DNA from: Synchiropus splendidus
Taxonomy: Eukaryota; Chordata; Actinopteri; Syngnathiformes; Callionymidae
Direction of reading: 5' to 3'
Assembly: GCF_027744825.2 (NCBI RefSeq)
Contig: NC_071335.1
Coordinates: 9,277,001 to 9,341,000 of the forward strand
DNA: 64,000 bases
Shown piece after piece: positions 24,672-35,881 of this stretch (positions are counted from its first letter, which is position 1; every line of letters begins with the position of its first letter). A program made the translations under genes and the position numbers. The notes below the pieces were generated by a model, which ran no database searches, had not been told where the DNA came from, and saw nothing but the letters and a program-made list of their open reading frames with translations.

Positions 24672-25602
24672 ACAAAAATTAAATTCTTCATCTCTCAGGT
24701 TTTGCCATGCTTGGAGCATATAACAATACAGTAAAAAACCCACACCCAGAGAAGATAGTAAAGCAGATTCGAACAATGCTTCCACAGCACTCCGTCATTC
24801 ATGCTGTTACTATACAGATACTGTAACATTCCTAATACAGAGCAGTACAAACACCTGTCAACACACCATGTCAGAAAACAAACTCTTCAAAATTACATTT
24901 ACCAGGGGAACGTCAAACTAAATTCAGCTTTAGGAAAGGAAGGATAAGAAAAACATAAACCAATAAACACTGAGTTTGCGACAGATTGGATGGTGCTGAA
25001 TATTTGTACCAGCCCAAGGCACCCAGGCTTTGATGCAATGTTGGCAAGTTAACAACATTCTTACAGAAACACAAAGAGCAGACGAGAAATACAAATTGAC
25101 TTGTGCCACAGTCTGACTTTGCAGTGTCCTCCGATATTCCCTCCTCTCCTTTCAACAGGGCTTTTTGTCAGTCACAGTGCAAGATCCGAAGGGGCCGGGC
25201 AAGAATGGAGGAGAAAGCTGTACCGAGTCAGAAGACGTCACGTCACGGCGCTTGAACACTGACAAGAATGAGACAGACAGCGTAATCTATCTCCAGAAGA
25301 ATGGGCCAGGAGCAGTGAAGGAATCCCTCACTTGCACTGTGAGGTGGCCGAACATAAGGCTAGGATTGCCAGCTGCCAGTCCAAGACCAAATAAGCCAAA
25401 CCAAAAAAGCTAGAAGTATCAACCGAAGTTGATGAAAACACATGGGTTTCTCGAAATTCTTTTTTTTTTCTTCTTTTTTTTTGTTTCTAAACCTCAAGTG
25501 TACTGCACATAAATACCCACGAAAGATCCAGGAGTGAAGCGTGACAACTAACTCAAGTATCAAAGGAAATTGAGAAGGGTAGAAACTCAAGAACAAAGCA
25601 GT
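24672..25602 (-). other. Probable 3' UTR of nptx1
   Basis: Non-coding stretch between the nptx1 stop and the first canonical poly(A) hexamer. It contains a poly-pyrimidine/poly-purine run near 25460-25490. I recognised no transposon sequence in it, which fits a transcribed, maintained UTR, but nothing in it is diagnostic. Confidence 0.45.
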
Positions 25603-25824
25603 TTAGTTGAGAGAACGACACGGCTCAAAGATCCACTTAGTTGCTCCACCGAATATTTCAATGTTGCTCTCGGTCCAGGAGAAGACATTTCCTGCTGGTG
25701 CCTTGCTGTTGCATGTCGCCAGGTTGTAGATCTCAGCGATAGAAAGTATTCTGTTCCAGATATTTAAGCCTGCTAGCTCGCCGACAAAGGCTTGTGTTGC
25801 GTCAAAACCTCCTCCAAGAGTGTC
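25603..25824 (-). CDS. nptx1: nptx1 exon 5, C-terminus and stop
   Basis: The acceptor is TCTCTCCAG|GACACT. It encodes 73 residues and a stop at 25603-25605, beginning DTLGGGFDATQAFVGE (calcium-site and core region) and ending KWIFEPCRSLN. Confidence 0.96.
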   Translation of the reverse strand, partial: DTLGGGFDATQAFVGELAGLNIWNRILSIAEIYNLATCNSKAPAGNVFSWTESNIEIFGGATKWIFEPCRSLN

Positions 25825-28800
25825 CTGGAGAGAGTAGAAAGCAGATAGAACATCAGATCCTTTAGTGCGCCAATTGTTGCCACTATTTCCATGATGCAAT
25901 TACACCGCATGGTTGGATTAAATTCTTGAACATTTTGATGATCTTGTCTAGACCTACTGTTTGGAGTGTTTTATCAATTATATTGGACCCCACAAAACTC
26001 TTTTTAATTTTTAGCTAACTAACCCGAATCGTGCATTGTATCTCTGATGTGATGCGAAGTGGACAGTCAAATAAGGACAGACGCGGGGTCAGAACTAAGG
26101 CAGAGGGTGGGTTGTGCACTGTGACGTCCCTTTGCGCTTCGCTCCTTTAACCTCTCGTTCACAGAGAGGGGGAGAATGTTATGAAGGAATAACTTCATGA
26201 GGGAGGATCTTTTTATTCCCACTACACCATTATGTACCAAGTCCAAGACCAAAAGATATCTACCATTTCTTTTGCAGTTCAGTATGTGATAAATGTGTGT
26301 GTCTATACGACTAATAGACTTGGGCTCTGTATTCAGCGTTTTGAAGTAGCTTTGTGAGGCTTGCTGTCGGTGGAAATGAGCTGCTTGGCAGAGGGACAGT
26401 AGGTGCTCTCTTCTGAGATAAACATTCAGTCAATTAATTATTTGAATATTTCTTCATTGGAGACCTTTGATGAAATGGATTTTTGATTGTATGTTGACTC
26501 ACATGCTGATGACGCTAAACATTCCAAGCTGTGTTGTTATTGGCATGACGCTCAAAATACCACTGAGACGTCTTTTTTTAACCTCATTATTGCATTTTCT
26601 GCATTACTACAGTTTCAGGGCGTCCACCGTGAATTGCGTGTGTGCTTTTGACAAGCGAGACACAGCATTTCCCTGCATCATCATGTAAATCTGGTCAGCA
26701 GAACGCCATTCTCAAGGGTGCAGGCCATGGACTAAAGCTGCTGTCAGCTTTTCATCTCTGAAATGTGATGGCTGATCTCAACTCTTGAAGAAAGCTCTGG
26801 CAGCCCCTTGATCATAACGGTTACACAATGTGTCGTGAATCAGCTAAATTATAGCTCAGAATATTCTATTTCAAGTTCATCCAGCTGACAATTGCAGGAG
26901 ACGTCATGGTCATTGTTGACGTTCTGGTAATCATTTCTTTGGAGTACTTTTTGTTCGGGGATCATGAATATAAATGAAATGCAAGAAAGCAGCATTGTCA
27001 TGATGAGGGACTGCATCACAGAGAGGAGGAATTCAACATTTGAAACATACAGCATGCATGAGTCAGGAAAGTTGAATTTGTCGCTCTTTAAATGGATAAC
27101 AACAGTGACAGTCCAAATTTTCATCTATTGACTCTAGTGAGTCAGAGTCAAAGGTGACTTCTGTTTGACCAGCTCATCTTTTTTATCACTTTACCACTGA
27201 AGATAGAGTCCAATTGGCTATATTAGCAGCTCGTAGTTTGCCTTGCCACTAAGTTTAAGAGGCAGAGATGAAAGTCAGCGCCCGTGGCCTTGAGAACATG
27301 TTCTCAGCAAACCTTTTTATTAACATTTCTTCTCCTCACATAGAGGTGGTTTGAGCCAGCCAGGTTATTGAATTGGTGCTACATCCAAGAGCCAGAAGAG
27401 TGGGCATCAGCATGCTGATCCTATATGTATTGACCCGAGGTCAAAGACTCCATAAACAAGATCACAATCCAAGGCCAAAATGCTTTCCTCACTCATATGA
27501 CTGTCGCAGAGAGAGGAGGAGTTCACTCTTCCATTTGAGACTCAAAGCACAGCCACTGCTTGAACAAACGGAGAACGGAGCTAGGGGGTAGATGTAACCC
27601 AGTCATCAAACTTGGAATTTTGAAATTCAGGTAGACCGAAACAGCAGGTGCAAATCAAAGGCCAGGCGTGAATATTTCCACTCCAACCGTATGATAAGCC
27701 TTTATTATATTTAATTACACAAACTTATGTCAGTTTGAATTGAATTTAACATAGTGAATGTCCAGCTAAACTCATAGATGACATTAGATATGAGTTAAAA
27801 CAGTTTATAATGTACCTGCTCTTGTCCCAAGACCAGAACTCCCTCTGCTTTGATGGGGTGATACGGAGCCAGATTCTCTCCCTTTCCTCTCCAAACTCCA
27901 TCCTGGAAGGCCTCCCATATCCCGTCACGCGTGGTCCACGTGATGCAAAGATGATGCCATTTACCGTCATTGATGTGGAAAGGCAGGTTGGCCACCTGCA
28001 GGATATGCAACAAAACATCCACATGCACTGTCACACTTGCAGCTGACAAAACTGTTTTCATTTCTCCCCCTGTGCATCTAAGACATCTTTCACCTTTGCG
28101 CTTATCTCTTATTTCCACCCATCACACGTTGTCAGGCTACAATAAGTCACTCACACACATCTGTGACATGAGCAACAGAACCGACAAAAATACAAATGTA
28201 ACATGTCAGCTACCTTGTCATTGATGACAATCTCCATAGGATTGTTGCCCCACTCTATCAACACCAGCTCGTTGGCCTGGCCCGGGACGGCATAGGAGAA
28301 GGGTGTCCCAACTCCAGGAGAGGCGTTAGACTTAATCCACAGACACACACTGAAGGAGTACATCTCCGGGAGGCTCCTCTTGGCTTTGGCGTACATGTAG
28401 TTTGTTCGGAGCGGGACTGTCAGCTGGAACAAATCCATCTGTCTGTTGTCTTTGCCTGGTGGTGAGATTCATGTCAAATACTTCATCTGTTACACGCTGC
28501 GTATGACAACAGAACGAGGACATTTGATGAACATCAAACATCCTCATTTGTACATCAAGAAATAAAACTGAAGAAGATCAGAAAAGCTATTTTTACATTG
28601 CTTTCTGTTGATTCCCGATGAATATACCTCTTATTAAAGAAATTATTGTTGAAATACTTTATTGTCTCTTGTTTTATTTTCTGCCTCTGCAGTGTTCTCA
28701 AGACAAGTCAGCTGATCTGATTTCACTGTACAGTGTAGAAACGTGGAGGATGCTGATTGAAGTTGGATTGAATTTGTTGAATTTCCTTTTTTTTTTTTTT

Positions 28801-30161
28801 ACCCCAGACAGTTTACATTTTTTACACTTGTTGTGTAGTTAAACTAAAAGGTTCTAATAGGACTTTTTTTTCCTCAGTTCTTCAACGATCTGTCGGACAC
28901 ACGCACATTCGCGCGCCCGCATACGCACACGCGCACACACTGCAGTCATGAAGACACCCTTCACCGCATCTGAGTGAATCTTGTACTCGAATAATGCAAG
29001 CTTAAATCCATTCCATTTTCCCCAAATGGAACAAACACGGGACAGATGACACCGTTTGACCCCCAAAGGAACAAACTCACGGACCAACGTGAATTTTAAA
29101 GTGACCCAGTAGCAATCCACTACCAGCGTCGCATCTTAGAGAAGACTCAAAGCCTCTTTTATCTCTGCGTCGGTTATCGAATCTCGTTACGTCCTGGGTA
29201 TCTTATTCTTGCTGTCTACAAATCCCGCTTCTGTCAGATCTGGCAGCACAACAACAAACTCGGGATGTAAGCGACAAGGAGCAGCGCGCCTCGTCTCTCG
29301 CCATCTGCGCGCAGTTTGATTGCTGCGGCACTAGGAACCCAAATCTTTGCCACCCTTTCCGCGGGACCCTCCAATTGTAAGACTCGATAGCTTTAGGAAT
29401 CCATAAGACGTAACTTGTCGGCAACTCCAAAAATCCAGTGCGCTCTGAAGATCCAGACGCACCTTTCTCCAGGTCTGTGATCCGGTGGTGCAGCGACGTG
29501 AGAGTGGACTCGACTCGGTTCCTCTGCTCGGAGTCGTTCCTGGCTCCAGGCTTGGCTTCCTCTATGGTGTTGACCCGGGACAGGACCTGCTTCTCCATGT
29601 CATCTATCTTGTTTTGGAGCAGATCTTTCAGGCTGTTCGCCTGCACTGTGTTGTTTCCGCGGCTGTATTGCTGCACGAGGGAGAAAAAAGTGGGTTAGAT
29701 TTCGAAACAAACAGCTTGGAGCGTCACATAACCATCCACTCCTTTACCTCCAGATTCTCGAGTCTCTGCTTTAGGCTCTGTAAAGTCTGCCCCAGCTGTG
29801 CCAGAGTATCCGTGGTGCCCCTGGAAACATCCCCCATGGTGTTCTTGCCGCCCGGCCGTTTGCCCCCGGCTCCCGGGACACTCTGACCCTCACAGCGGCT
29901 CAACTTCGACGTGAGTTCCCTGATGGTCTCCCTTTGGTTCATGATTGTCTCCTTCTGCTGCAGCACAGTCTCCCGCAGTTGCATGACTGTGGTTTTCAGG
30001 TCCTCCGCCGGGCCACTGTTCTGCATGCTGGCCGTGCACAGGTCCATGTCTTTGGGCACCGAGGTGCAAATGAACTGCGTCTGGAAGTCATGAGCCTCCA
30101 CCACCACTAGGCTGGAGAGTAGAAAAAGTTTCAAGGAGAGTCCCTCCATCTTCTTACGCAT
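25603..30161 (-). CDS. nptx1: Neuronal pentraxin, NPTX1 type, complete five-exon gene
   Basis: The spliced product is about 421 residues (human NPTX1 is about 430). CDS pieces on the minus strand are 30161-29748, 29670-29463, 28455-28214, 27995-27816 and 25824-25603. All junctions are GT..AG and the frame closes exactly. Visible features: a hydrophobic signal peptide (about residues 1-23), a coiled-coil region (about 50-205) with the run LQQKETIMNQRETIRELTSKL shortened here to its core QQKETIMNQRETIREL, then a pentraxin domain (about 214-421) with the signature H303-L-C-I-T-W-T-T. C245 and C305 are the expected disulfide pair, and the QEQD segment at the exon 4/5 junction is a family calcium-binding site. 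The family is secreted, multimerises through the coiled coil, and clusters AMPA receptors at synapses (family knowledge). The sequence is closer to NPTX1 than NPTX2 throughout, e.g. GKNTMGD and the C-terminus ending SLN. Which teleost paralogue (such as nptx1l) it is cannot be settled here. Confidence 0.96.
25825..27815 (-). other. nptx1 intron 4
   Basis: A 1991-bp intron with consensus GTACAT donor and CTCTCCAG acceptor on the minus strand. I saw no further exon or identifiable repeat in it. Confidence 0.85.
27816..27995 (-). CDS. nptx1: nptx1 exon 4, pentraxin signature
   Basis: The acceptor is CTGCAG|GTGGCC and the donor is GAGCAG|GTACAT. It encodes 60 residues in phase 0. The segment GKWHHLCITWTTRDG contains the pentraxin signature H-x-C-x-[ST]-W-x-[ST], and GENLAPYHPIKAEGVLVLGQ follows. 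Confidence 0.96.
28214..28455 (-). CDS. nptx1: nptx1 exon 3, start of pentraxin domain
   Basis: The acceptor is CCACCAG|GCAAAG and the donor is GACAAG|GTAGCT. It encodes residues 208-288. The run PLRTNYMYAKAKRSLPEMY is nearly identical to human NPTX1, and GTPFSYAVPGQANELVLIEW is identical. C245 is the first cysteine of the pentraxin disulfide. Confidence 0.96.
28456..29462 (-). other. nptx1 intron 2
   Basis: A 1007-bp intron splitting a glycine codon (donor GTGCGT, acceptor CACCAG). It holds short poly-T runs and a degenerate CG/CA-rich patch near 28900-28940, but no recognised element. Confidence 0.85.
29463..29670 (-). CDS. nptx1: nptx1 exon 2
   Basis: The acceptor is CTCGTGCAG|CAA after a pyrimidine tract and the donor is GAGAAAG|GTGCGT, leaving one base of a split codon. 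It encodes residues 139-207, the second coiled-coil region, beginning QYSRGNNT and ending TDLEK. N-glycosylation sequons NNT and NDS are present. Confidence 0.94.
29748..30161 (-). CDS. nptx1: nptx1 exon 1 (coding part)
   Basis: This exon encodes residues 1-138: signal peptide, the N-terminal cysteines (FICTSVP and DLCTAS) and the first coiled-coil stretch. Two in-frame ATGs are possible, MRKK at 30161 and MEGL at 30149. Both have A at -3 and the second also has G at +4. I took the first. The donor is GAG|GTAAAG in phase 0. Intron 1 is only 77 nt (29671-29747). Confidence 0.93.
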
Positions 30162-30239
30162 CGTGATCGACGGCGGGTCGGCGCAGGAGAAAGTGTCTGA
30201 TATTTCAGCACCTCGGAACTGTCCACCGGAGCCTGCTCG

Positions 30240-30248
30240 CTTTATATA
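30240..30248 (-). promoter_or_regulatory. TATA box of nptx1
   Basis: The minus strand reads TATATAAAG at this position, about 79 bp upstream of the first in-frame ATG. A start site 25-30 bp downstream would fall near 30212 and give a leader of roughly 50 nt. The surrounding 300 bp is GC-richer than the flanks. Confidence 0.6.
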
Positions 30249-33200
30249 GCGGGAGAGCAGCGCGCTTTCCCGCATCACTGTCATCAAGATCCGCGGAGCC
30301 CTGCCCACGATTTAAGGTGGTCCGGAGAGATAGCGCCGTAGATCGTTTAGATTTAGAGATATGCGTGACTGTAACCAAGAGAAGGCGAGAACAAAATTAA
30401 ATAAAACGCAGGGAAAATGAAAACCCGAGACATAGCAAAATATAGTATAACTAGAAGGACAAAAAAAAAAAAAAAAAAGAAAAAGATGTTTGACGTTTGT
30501 AAACGGTAAAGGTAAGGTGGTTGGAGGTGATCTGCACGACATTAAGTAAATACATATTGATCAGGGATTTCTGAACAAGGAATTCATTCGTAGAGAAGGA
30601 CATTGTCTGTCGAAGAAGTCCTTTACAGAGGCTATTTTACTTATCACATGGTTGTCATAAAAGCGTGATAAGGGGAATGACGGCTCCACCTTAATTGGAA
30701 GCTGTGGTACAGTGAAGCATGCCTCACTTCTCTCTTTTTTACCCCTCACGCACAAAATGTTTCTTACCCTGAAATGTGACGTAGATCATGTTCTCTTTGT
30801 CGTCAAAGGCTGTGTTCACTGGTGTTCTGTGCTTGTCTGTGTGTGGCGATCCGTTTTCACCTTCACATGAAGGAAGAAGAGGCTCACGTGCTGCTGCTCA
30901 ATGAACACTTTCCTAAGTGTTGCATGCAGTGAGAGTGCTCCACTGAATTGAATTCAATTCAACAGTTATTTTATAAATATTTTAAATATATTATAAATAC
31001 CTTAAATGTGTTTTCATGAGTTTTCAAAAGTCCCCAGCCAATTGTTGCAGTTGAGGTTGCCCTTGTCAAATATGGACACCTACAGCTGGAGCGGGCACCA
31101 ATTTGCCAGTTCCTTGTGCACATCAATAGAAAACTAACTGATTTTACCATGAACAAAATATGCCGCCTTGTGCAGGCAGCCAGTTCACCCCTGCCGAGGA
31201 CCTCTCTGATTGTGTGCACTGAGGCATTAAAGTAGTCAGAGAGCTAAACCACTGTTTCCCCTCACAAAAGTTTCAGCAAATCCTGTGAACAACTTTCATC
31301 TAGATTTATTTTTGCACAAATATGATTGGAATTGAAAGGGATTCGTGATGATGTGAAGTTTCCTTCCTCCCACAAACCCAGCATGGAAGAGCAGATACGC
31401 AATTCATACAAACCCCCGCTGGTTCATCACTGAATCTGACAGGTGTGAGTCTCACTGGTTACTACTCTTAGAGTTCTTTCTTCTTCACAGGCTTGAGCAA
31501 TCAAATGATGAGGAGCCATACTGTATAGCATGACTGTCCTCAGCGGGACGTCAAACCAAACAACACAGAAAAGTTAGATGGGGCAATTAAGACACATCCT
31601 TAAAGTCAAGGTAAAAAATGAGGACAATAATAGAATAAGATCAAACCATAAACAACTAGTGGCAAATCAACTCATGAGGTCATGGCATATAAATAAGGTC
31701 TATACGCTAAAACGTTGGTTGGATATCTAATATTTCAGTGTGCTGCGTCATAATGTGTCAGAATGTTTTGCCAAAATCTGCACCCTCCATGTGACATCTG
31801 TCTTTGTTAAACAGGCAGATGGTTTCTCTGCATTTCCATGCTGCAGCTGAAAGACTAAGTGAATAAATATGTATAATATATAAGTCTTTTGCTGCCTCTC
31901 TCACCACAAGTTTCCTTGTTTAACTCAAATTGCTTATAATGATGATGTTTAATGCATAAATGTGTCGAGTTGGGCTTAGTGTGACATTGTGCAGTATAGA
32001 AGCTTAGTTCCAGCTGAAAAATAAAGAGAATAATTGATGTCATATGATGATGGTGCTAATGCAGAGTTATTTTCCAATTCCATGTTGTGGATAAATTAAT
32101 TTTGAGCAGCTACTTTGTTGGTATCTTCAAGGGATCGGTGCCATACATGCTTTTTTTTTCATGAAAATAATGCCATTGATTTTCTTTTAGACTGTGTTCT
32201 GTAGTGTCAGACACTTGGGTCTGCTCGCATTATCCTTTAAAATCCACTTGAAAATATAAGAATATTCTACACTTGTATTCCTCTTATTTACAATAAACAC
32301 ATTTCCTTTTTATATACTACATTTATTTAAACGTTTTAAACATTGCTACTGCAATTAAGTATCTTATCGTGTGCATCTTCATATTACTATCATTATTCAT
32401 CACATCCTGAGTCTATCGCCTTGTTTTGCTTCATACTTAGATTTCTAACTGTTCCCACTCCACTCTACGTGTCCAAGCCATTCTAGATAGTCAGCCCATG
32501 CCCCTCTGTTTTTTTAAATTTATAGTCAAGTCCTTCCTGCCCACACCCTGTGACAAAATAATTTTCAATTTTCAACCACCTTTTTGGACCGTGGGACAGT
32601 TCACAGGTTCATTCCAAACAACACTGTGCAGTGTGAATCACTTTCATACTGGGGTGGTCCATGCTCTTGAAAAGAATACGGAAAAAAAATATTTTATTTC
32701 AAATTGGCTAATAAAGTATTCACTTGCTACAATTTCCTCTCGGCAGTTTCTTACCGCAAGCATTAGCTTAAGGACGGACTTGGCAGCCGCTGGCTAAGAT
32801 GGGATGAAAATTGACCTGGCGTCAGCTTTAATTTGTTAAATTATCGATCAGGCCGGTTGTAATCAAGCAACACACCTAGCTGGTGGCACGGGTGTGAGGA
32901 TGTAGCAATGGTTAATGGCAGGGTTTAATTGTCAGAGACGAGCCAGCCTCATAACCCATTCTCTCTGTCTCAGCAGAAAACCTGCAGCCTGATCTGTGCT
33001 AGATGCTTCATTGACAGCCGCAGACTGTGCAGCACGTTTGTGAGTTGGAGTGAGATAAACGCTTGGATGCTCCTGGTCCAGAGAGGTTCAGAGAGTGGCT
33101 CGTGACCGTTGTCCCCCGACTCACATTACTGATCACACCTGAAGAGCGCTGGGAGTGAAGAATCTGAACTTAAACACTATAGGGAGGGTATTCTTTCTCA

Positions 33201-33869
33201 AGTGGAAGAGCCTCTTTTTGTCAAGCTGTGATGAGTGCAGACACGAGGGTGGCCCCAGCAAATTTCTCTCATCCATTCCTTCACATTAACCCGATCAAGC
33301 TTAAGCTTGAAATGCAGTGTTTTGAAAAAAAATAACAAAAGAAAGTCACATAATAGTTTACAATTTCAAACACATTAGAAGAGCTGCCAATTCTCCCACA
33401 ACCAGCATGAGACTCATAACCAGAGTGAGACCCATGCAAGACGCACTCACACCACTGTTCATGCATTTGTAGCTAAGCCACAAAATTTTGAACTGCGTTC
33501 CTCGTGTTGCTGTAGTTTATTTGTGCAGCCAGGTCAGACAGGTCTGAAATCTGTCAGAACACTGATCCCCCTCAATGGTTAATCCCAAAAAAGCCGCTAC
33601 TTGCAGGTGTTAACACCTGGCACACTATATGCCACGTGTGGTCCAATCCAACCTATTCTCACTCCCAAGGCATGAACTAGTGAAGATTTGCGCATGTTTC
33701 CCTGCCCTGGGGTTGAGAAACCATCTTGGGCTCTCTTGGCGCCTCTGCTTAGATGTCACTTGGTATATATTGCACCTCATGTGGCTCTGAACTTTACTGA
33801 CGCTGGCTCACCGGGACTAAAGTGCTGATTCCTCTCTGTTTTTCCTAGAACGTCTGTTTTCAACATCCT

Positions 33870-33983
33870 CCATTCAACGTGTCCCTGTTTCTCCACTCTG
33901 AGTCCAAACCATGAGCTCATCCTCTACACTGTCCCTAATTTTGTCCTTCCTAGTCACTCCCAATGAAAACGTGAGCATCTTCC
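33870..33983 (-). mobile_element. Short RTE-like LINE fragment
   Basis: The minus strand encodes KMLTFSLGVTRKDKIRDS, matching the MLRFSLGVTRMDRIRNE segment typical of the family. Only about 110 bp are recognisable. Confidence 0.6.
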
Positions 33984-35698
33984 AATGTACAAGTCAGGAT
34001 TCAGAAAACTCTTAAAACTTTGAACTAAAGAGTGTCACCTGACAATGCTGTTTCACTAGCATTGTTTTTATTGACCAGGAAATTGTCAGAAAAAGCATTC
34101 TGCCCATAAGTGAAGCTAAGACTTCAGTATGCAGGGGCATGGATGACCAGTAGTAATCTAGATTTGTAGTGATATCAAAAAAAGATCTGCTCTGCAGCTG
34201 ACAGAATAGAGCAAATATACAGAATGGAACTTCAGACTTATGGTGAACTTATGATAGAGTGGAATTATTTCACGCACTTTCAGACACCTGATCATTTTCT
34301 TTTTTTAAAATCACACACTGCTATGGCGGTGAAGACACAAAGAGATAATTTGCACAAGTCTCCTCTTGATCACCAGCTTATTGTTCATTAGAAGAGTACA
34401 AAAAAGCCCATAGTTGAAACCTGTTGCTTGCCCAGTTAGATCATTCTTAATTGTTGTGAAGAGTCATTGTCACATAAATTAGCATCATTGAGCATGCGTA
34501 ATATTAGCCTTTTGGAGAAGCAGAATGGACATCTGTGTGACGGAGTGCTGAGCAGGGTGGAACCCAATAGCAGAATGTTGAGGGACAAGGGACAACAAGG
34601 CAGAAACAGTTCAATAATTTAATAGAATAATTTGCAATTGTCCAACAATAGTGCACGAAACACAATCACAAAATATCAGGAGTCCAAATATCTCAAAAGG
34701 GCCAAAATTCAAAACGTAGAAAAACCACGGGTGAGAGGTAAAAGACGACTAAAAAGCTCAGGCACCTAGGCAAAAATGCAAGACCAGTAAGAAGAGAGCA
34801 ATTTTACCAGTCTGGAAACTTCATCGGTCTGCACACGAGACTGGAACCATGTGGAATAAAGGCTGCCGGTGACTGGGAATCGGTTCCCGCTATGTGCCAA
34901 AGGTGAAAAACAAGAGAAAAGCAGATCACCACAATCTGGCTGGTTATGAATCGAAGGATCTCCTAGCTTGTCCACTAAGTTAAGGGCAGGAAGTTTACAT
35001 AAATAGATAATCTTGATTCTGTTCTGATTTCTTTGACACAATGCGAGTGAGAACAGCCTTTCACTCCAATTCTGAATCGGTGTCTCACCAACGCCAGAAG
35101 GAAAAGCACTCCACTGGAACTAATTCCATTTAAATCGAGTTTTTGCTTCAGGACTTGAGGAATATTTCTTGATTAAAAGCTCAGTGAAATAAAGTGGATT
35201 GTGACTTATCAAGTTTAGCTTTTTCTACTGAGCAGATGTTAGTCTCCTTAAGATGTTTGAGCGTTTCATCAGTGACCCACAGCACTTAATCATTATGTCC
35301 TTACGGTCACCCCAGAAATCAATGCTCTCAGACATGTTGATATTGATATGTTGGCACACACCAGAGACTTGCTCACCAGCTCATTCCCCACCCATTAAAA
35401 CTCAAAGTGACACAAACAAATACCAGTGGCATTACTTCTAACCTCGTCATAATTCTCCAGCGTCTGCGCATTAACGCCGCTGCAGCGACAGCGCTGTTCA
35501 TCAAGTCAATCCAGTTAGACCCGGTTGGACCCAATCCAACATTTCCTCCATCATGTCTCTGCACAGTCAAGTATGTACTGTAGGGGACTGTGTGCCCTTT
35601 GGTTTTTGATACATTTGAACACATTTACATGTTTGAACCTGGAACCCACCGCAAACCGATATGTAGTTTTATTTTATTTTATTTTTAATTACTTAAAC

Positions 35699-35881
35699 TA
35701 CCAGTCAAAAGTTTGGACACACCTTCTCATTTAACGGTTCCTCTTCATTTTCAATACTATATACATTGTTGATTCTCAAGGCGTCAGAGCTATGAATGAT
35801 CCCGTATGAAATTACATAGTAAACAGAAAAGTGTGTAATTATCTACAATATAGAAGGTAGTGTCCAAACTTTTGGCGAGTA
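35699..35881. mobile_element. Miniature Tc1-like element
   Basis: A 179-bp body between TA dinucleotides (35699-35700 and 35880-35881). Left end CCAGTCAAAAGTTTGGACAC and right end GTGTCCAAACTTTTGGCGAG are inverted repeats with 14 contiguous matching bases. No coding capacity. The ends match the widespread teleost Tc1 terminus AAAAGTTTGGACAC. Confidence 0.8.

Noticed and set aside
30944..30961. 18-bp palindrome TGAATTGAATTCAATTCA
   Set aside because: Low-complexity AT-rich sequence where such palindromes arise easily; no supporting context.
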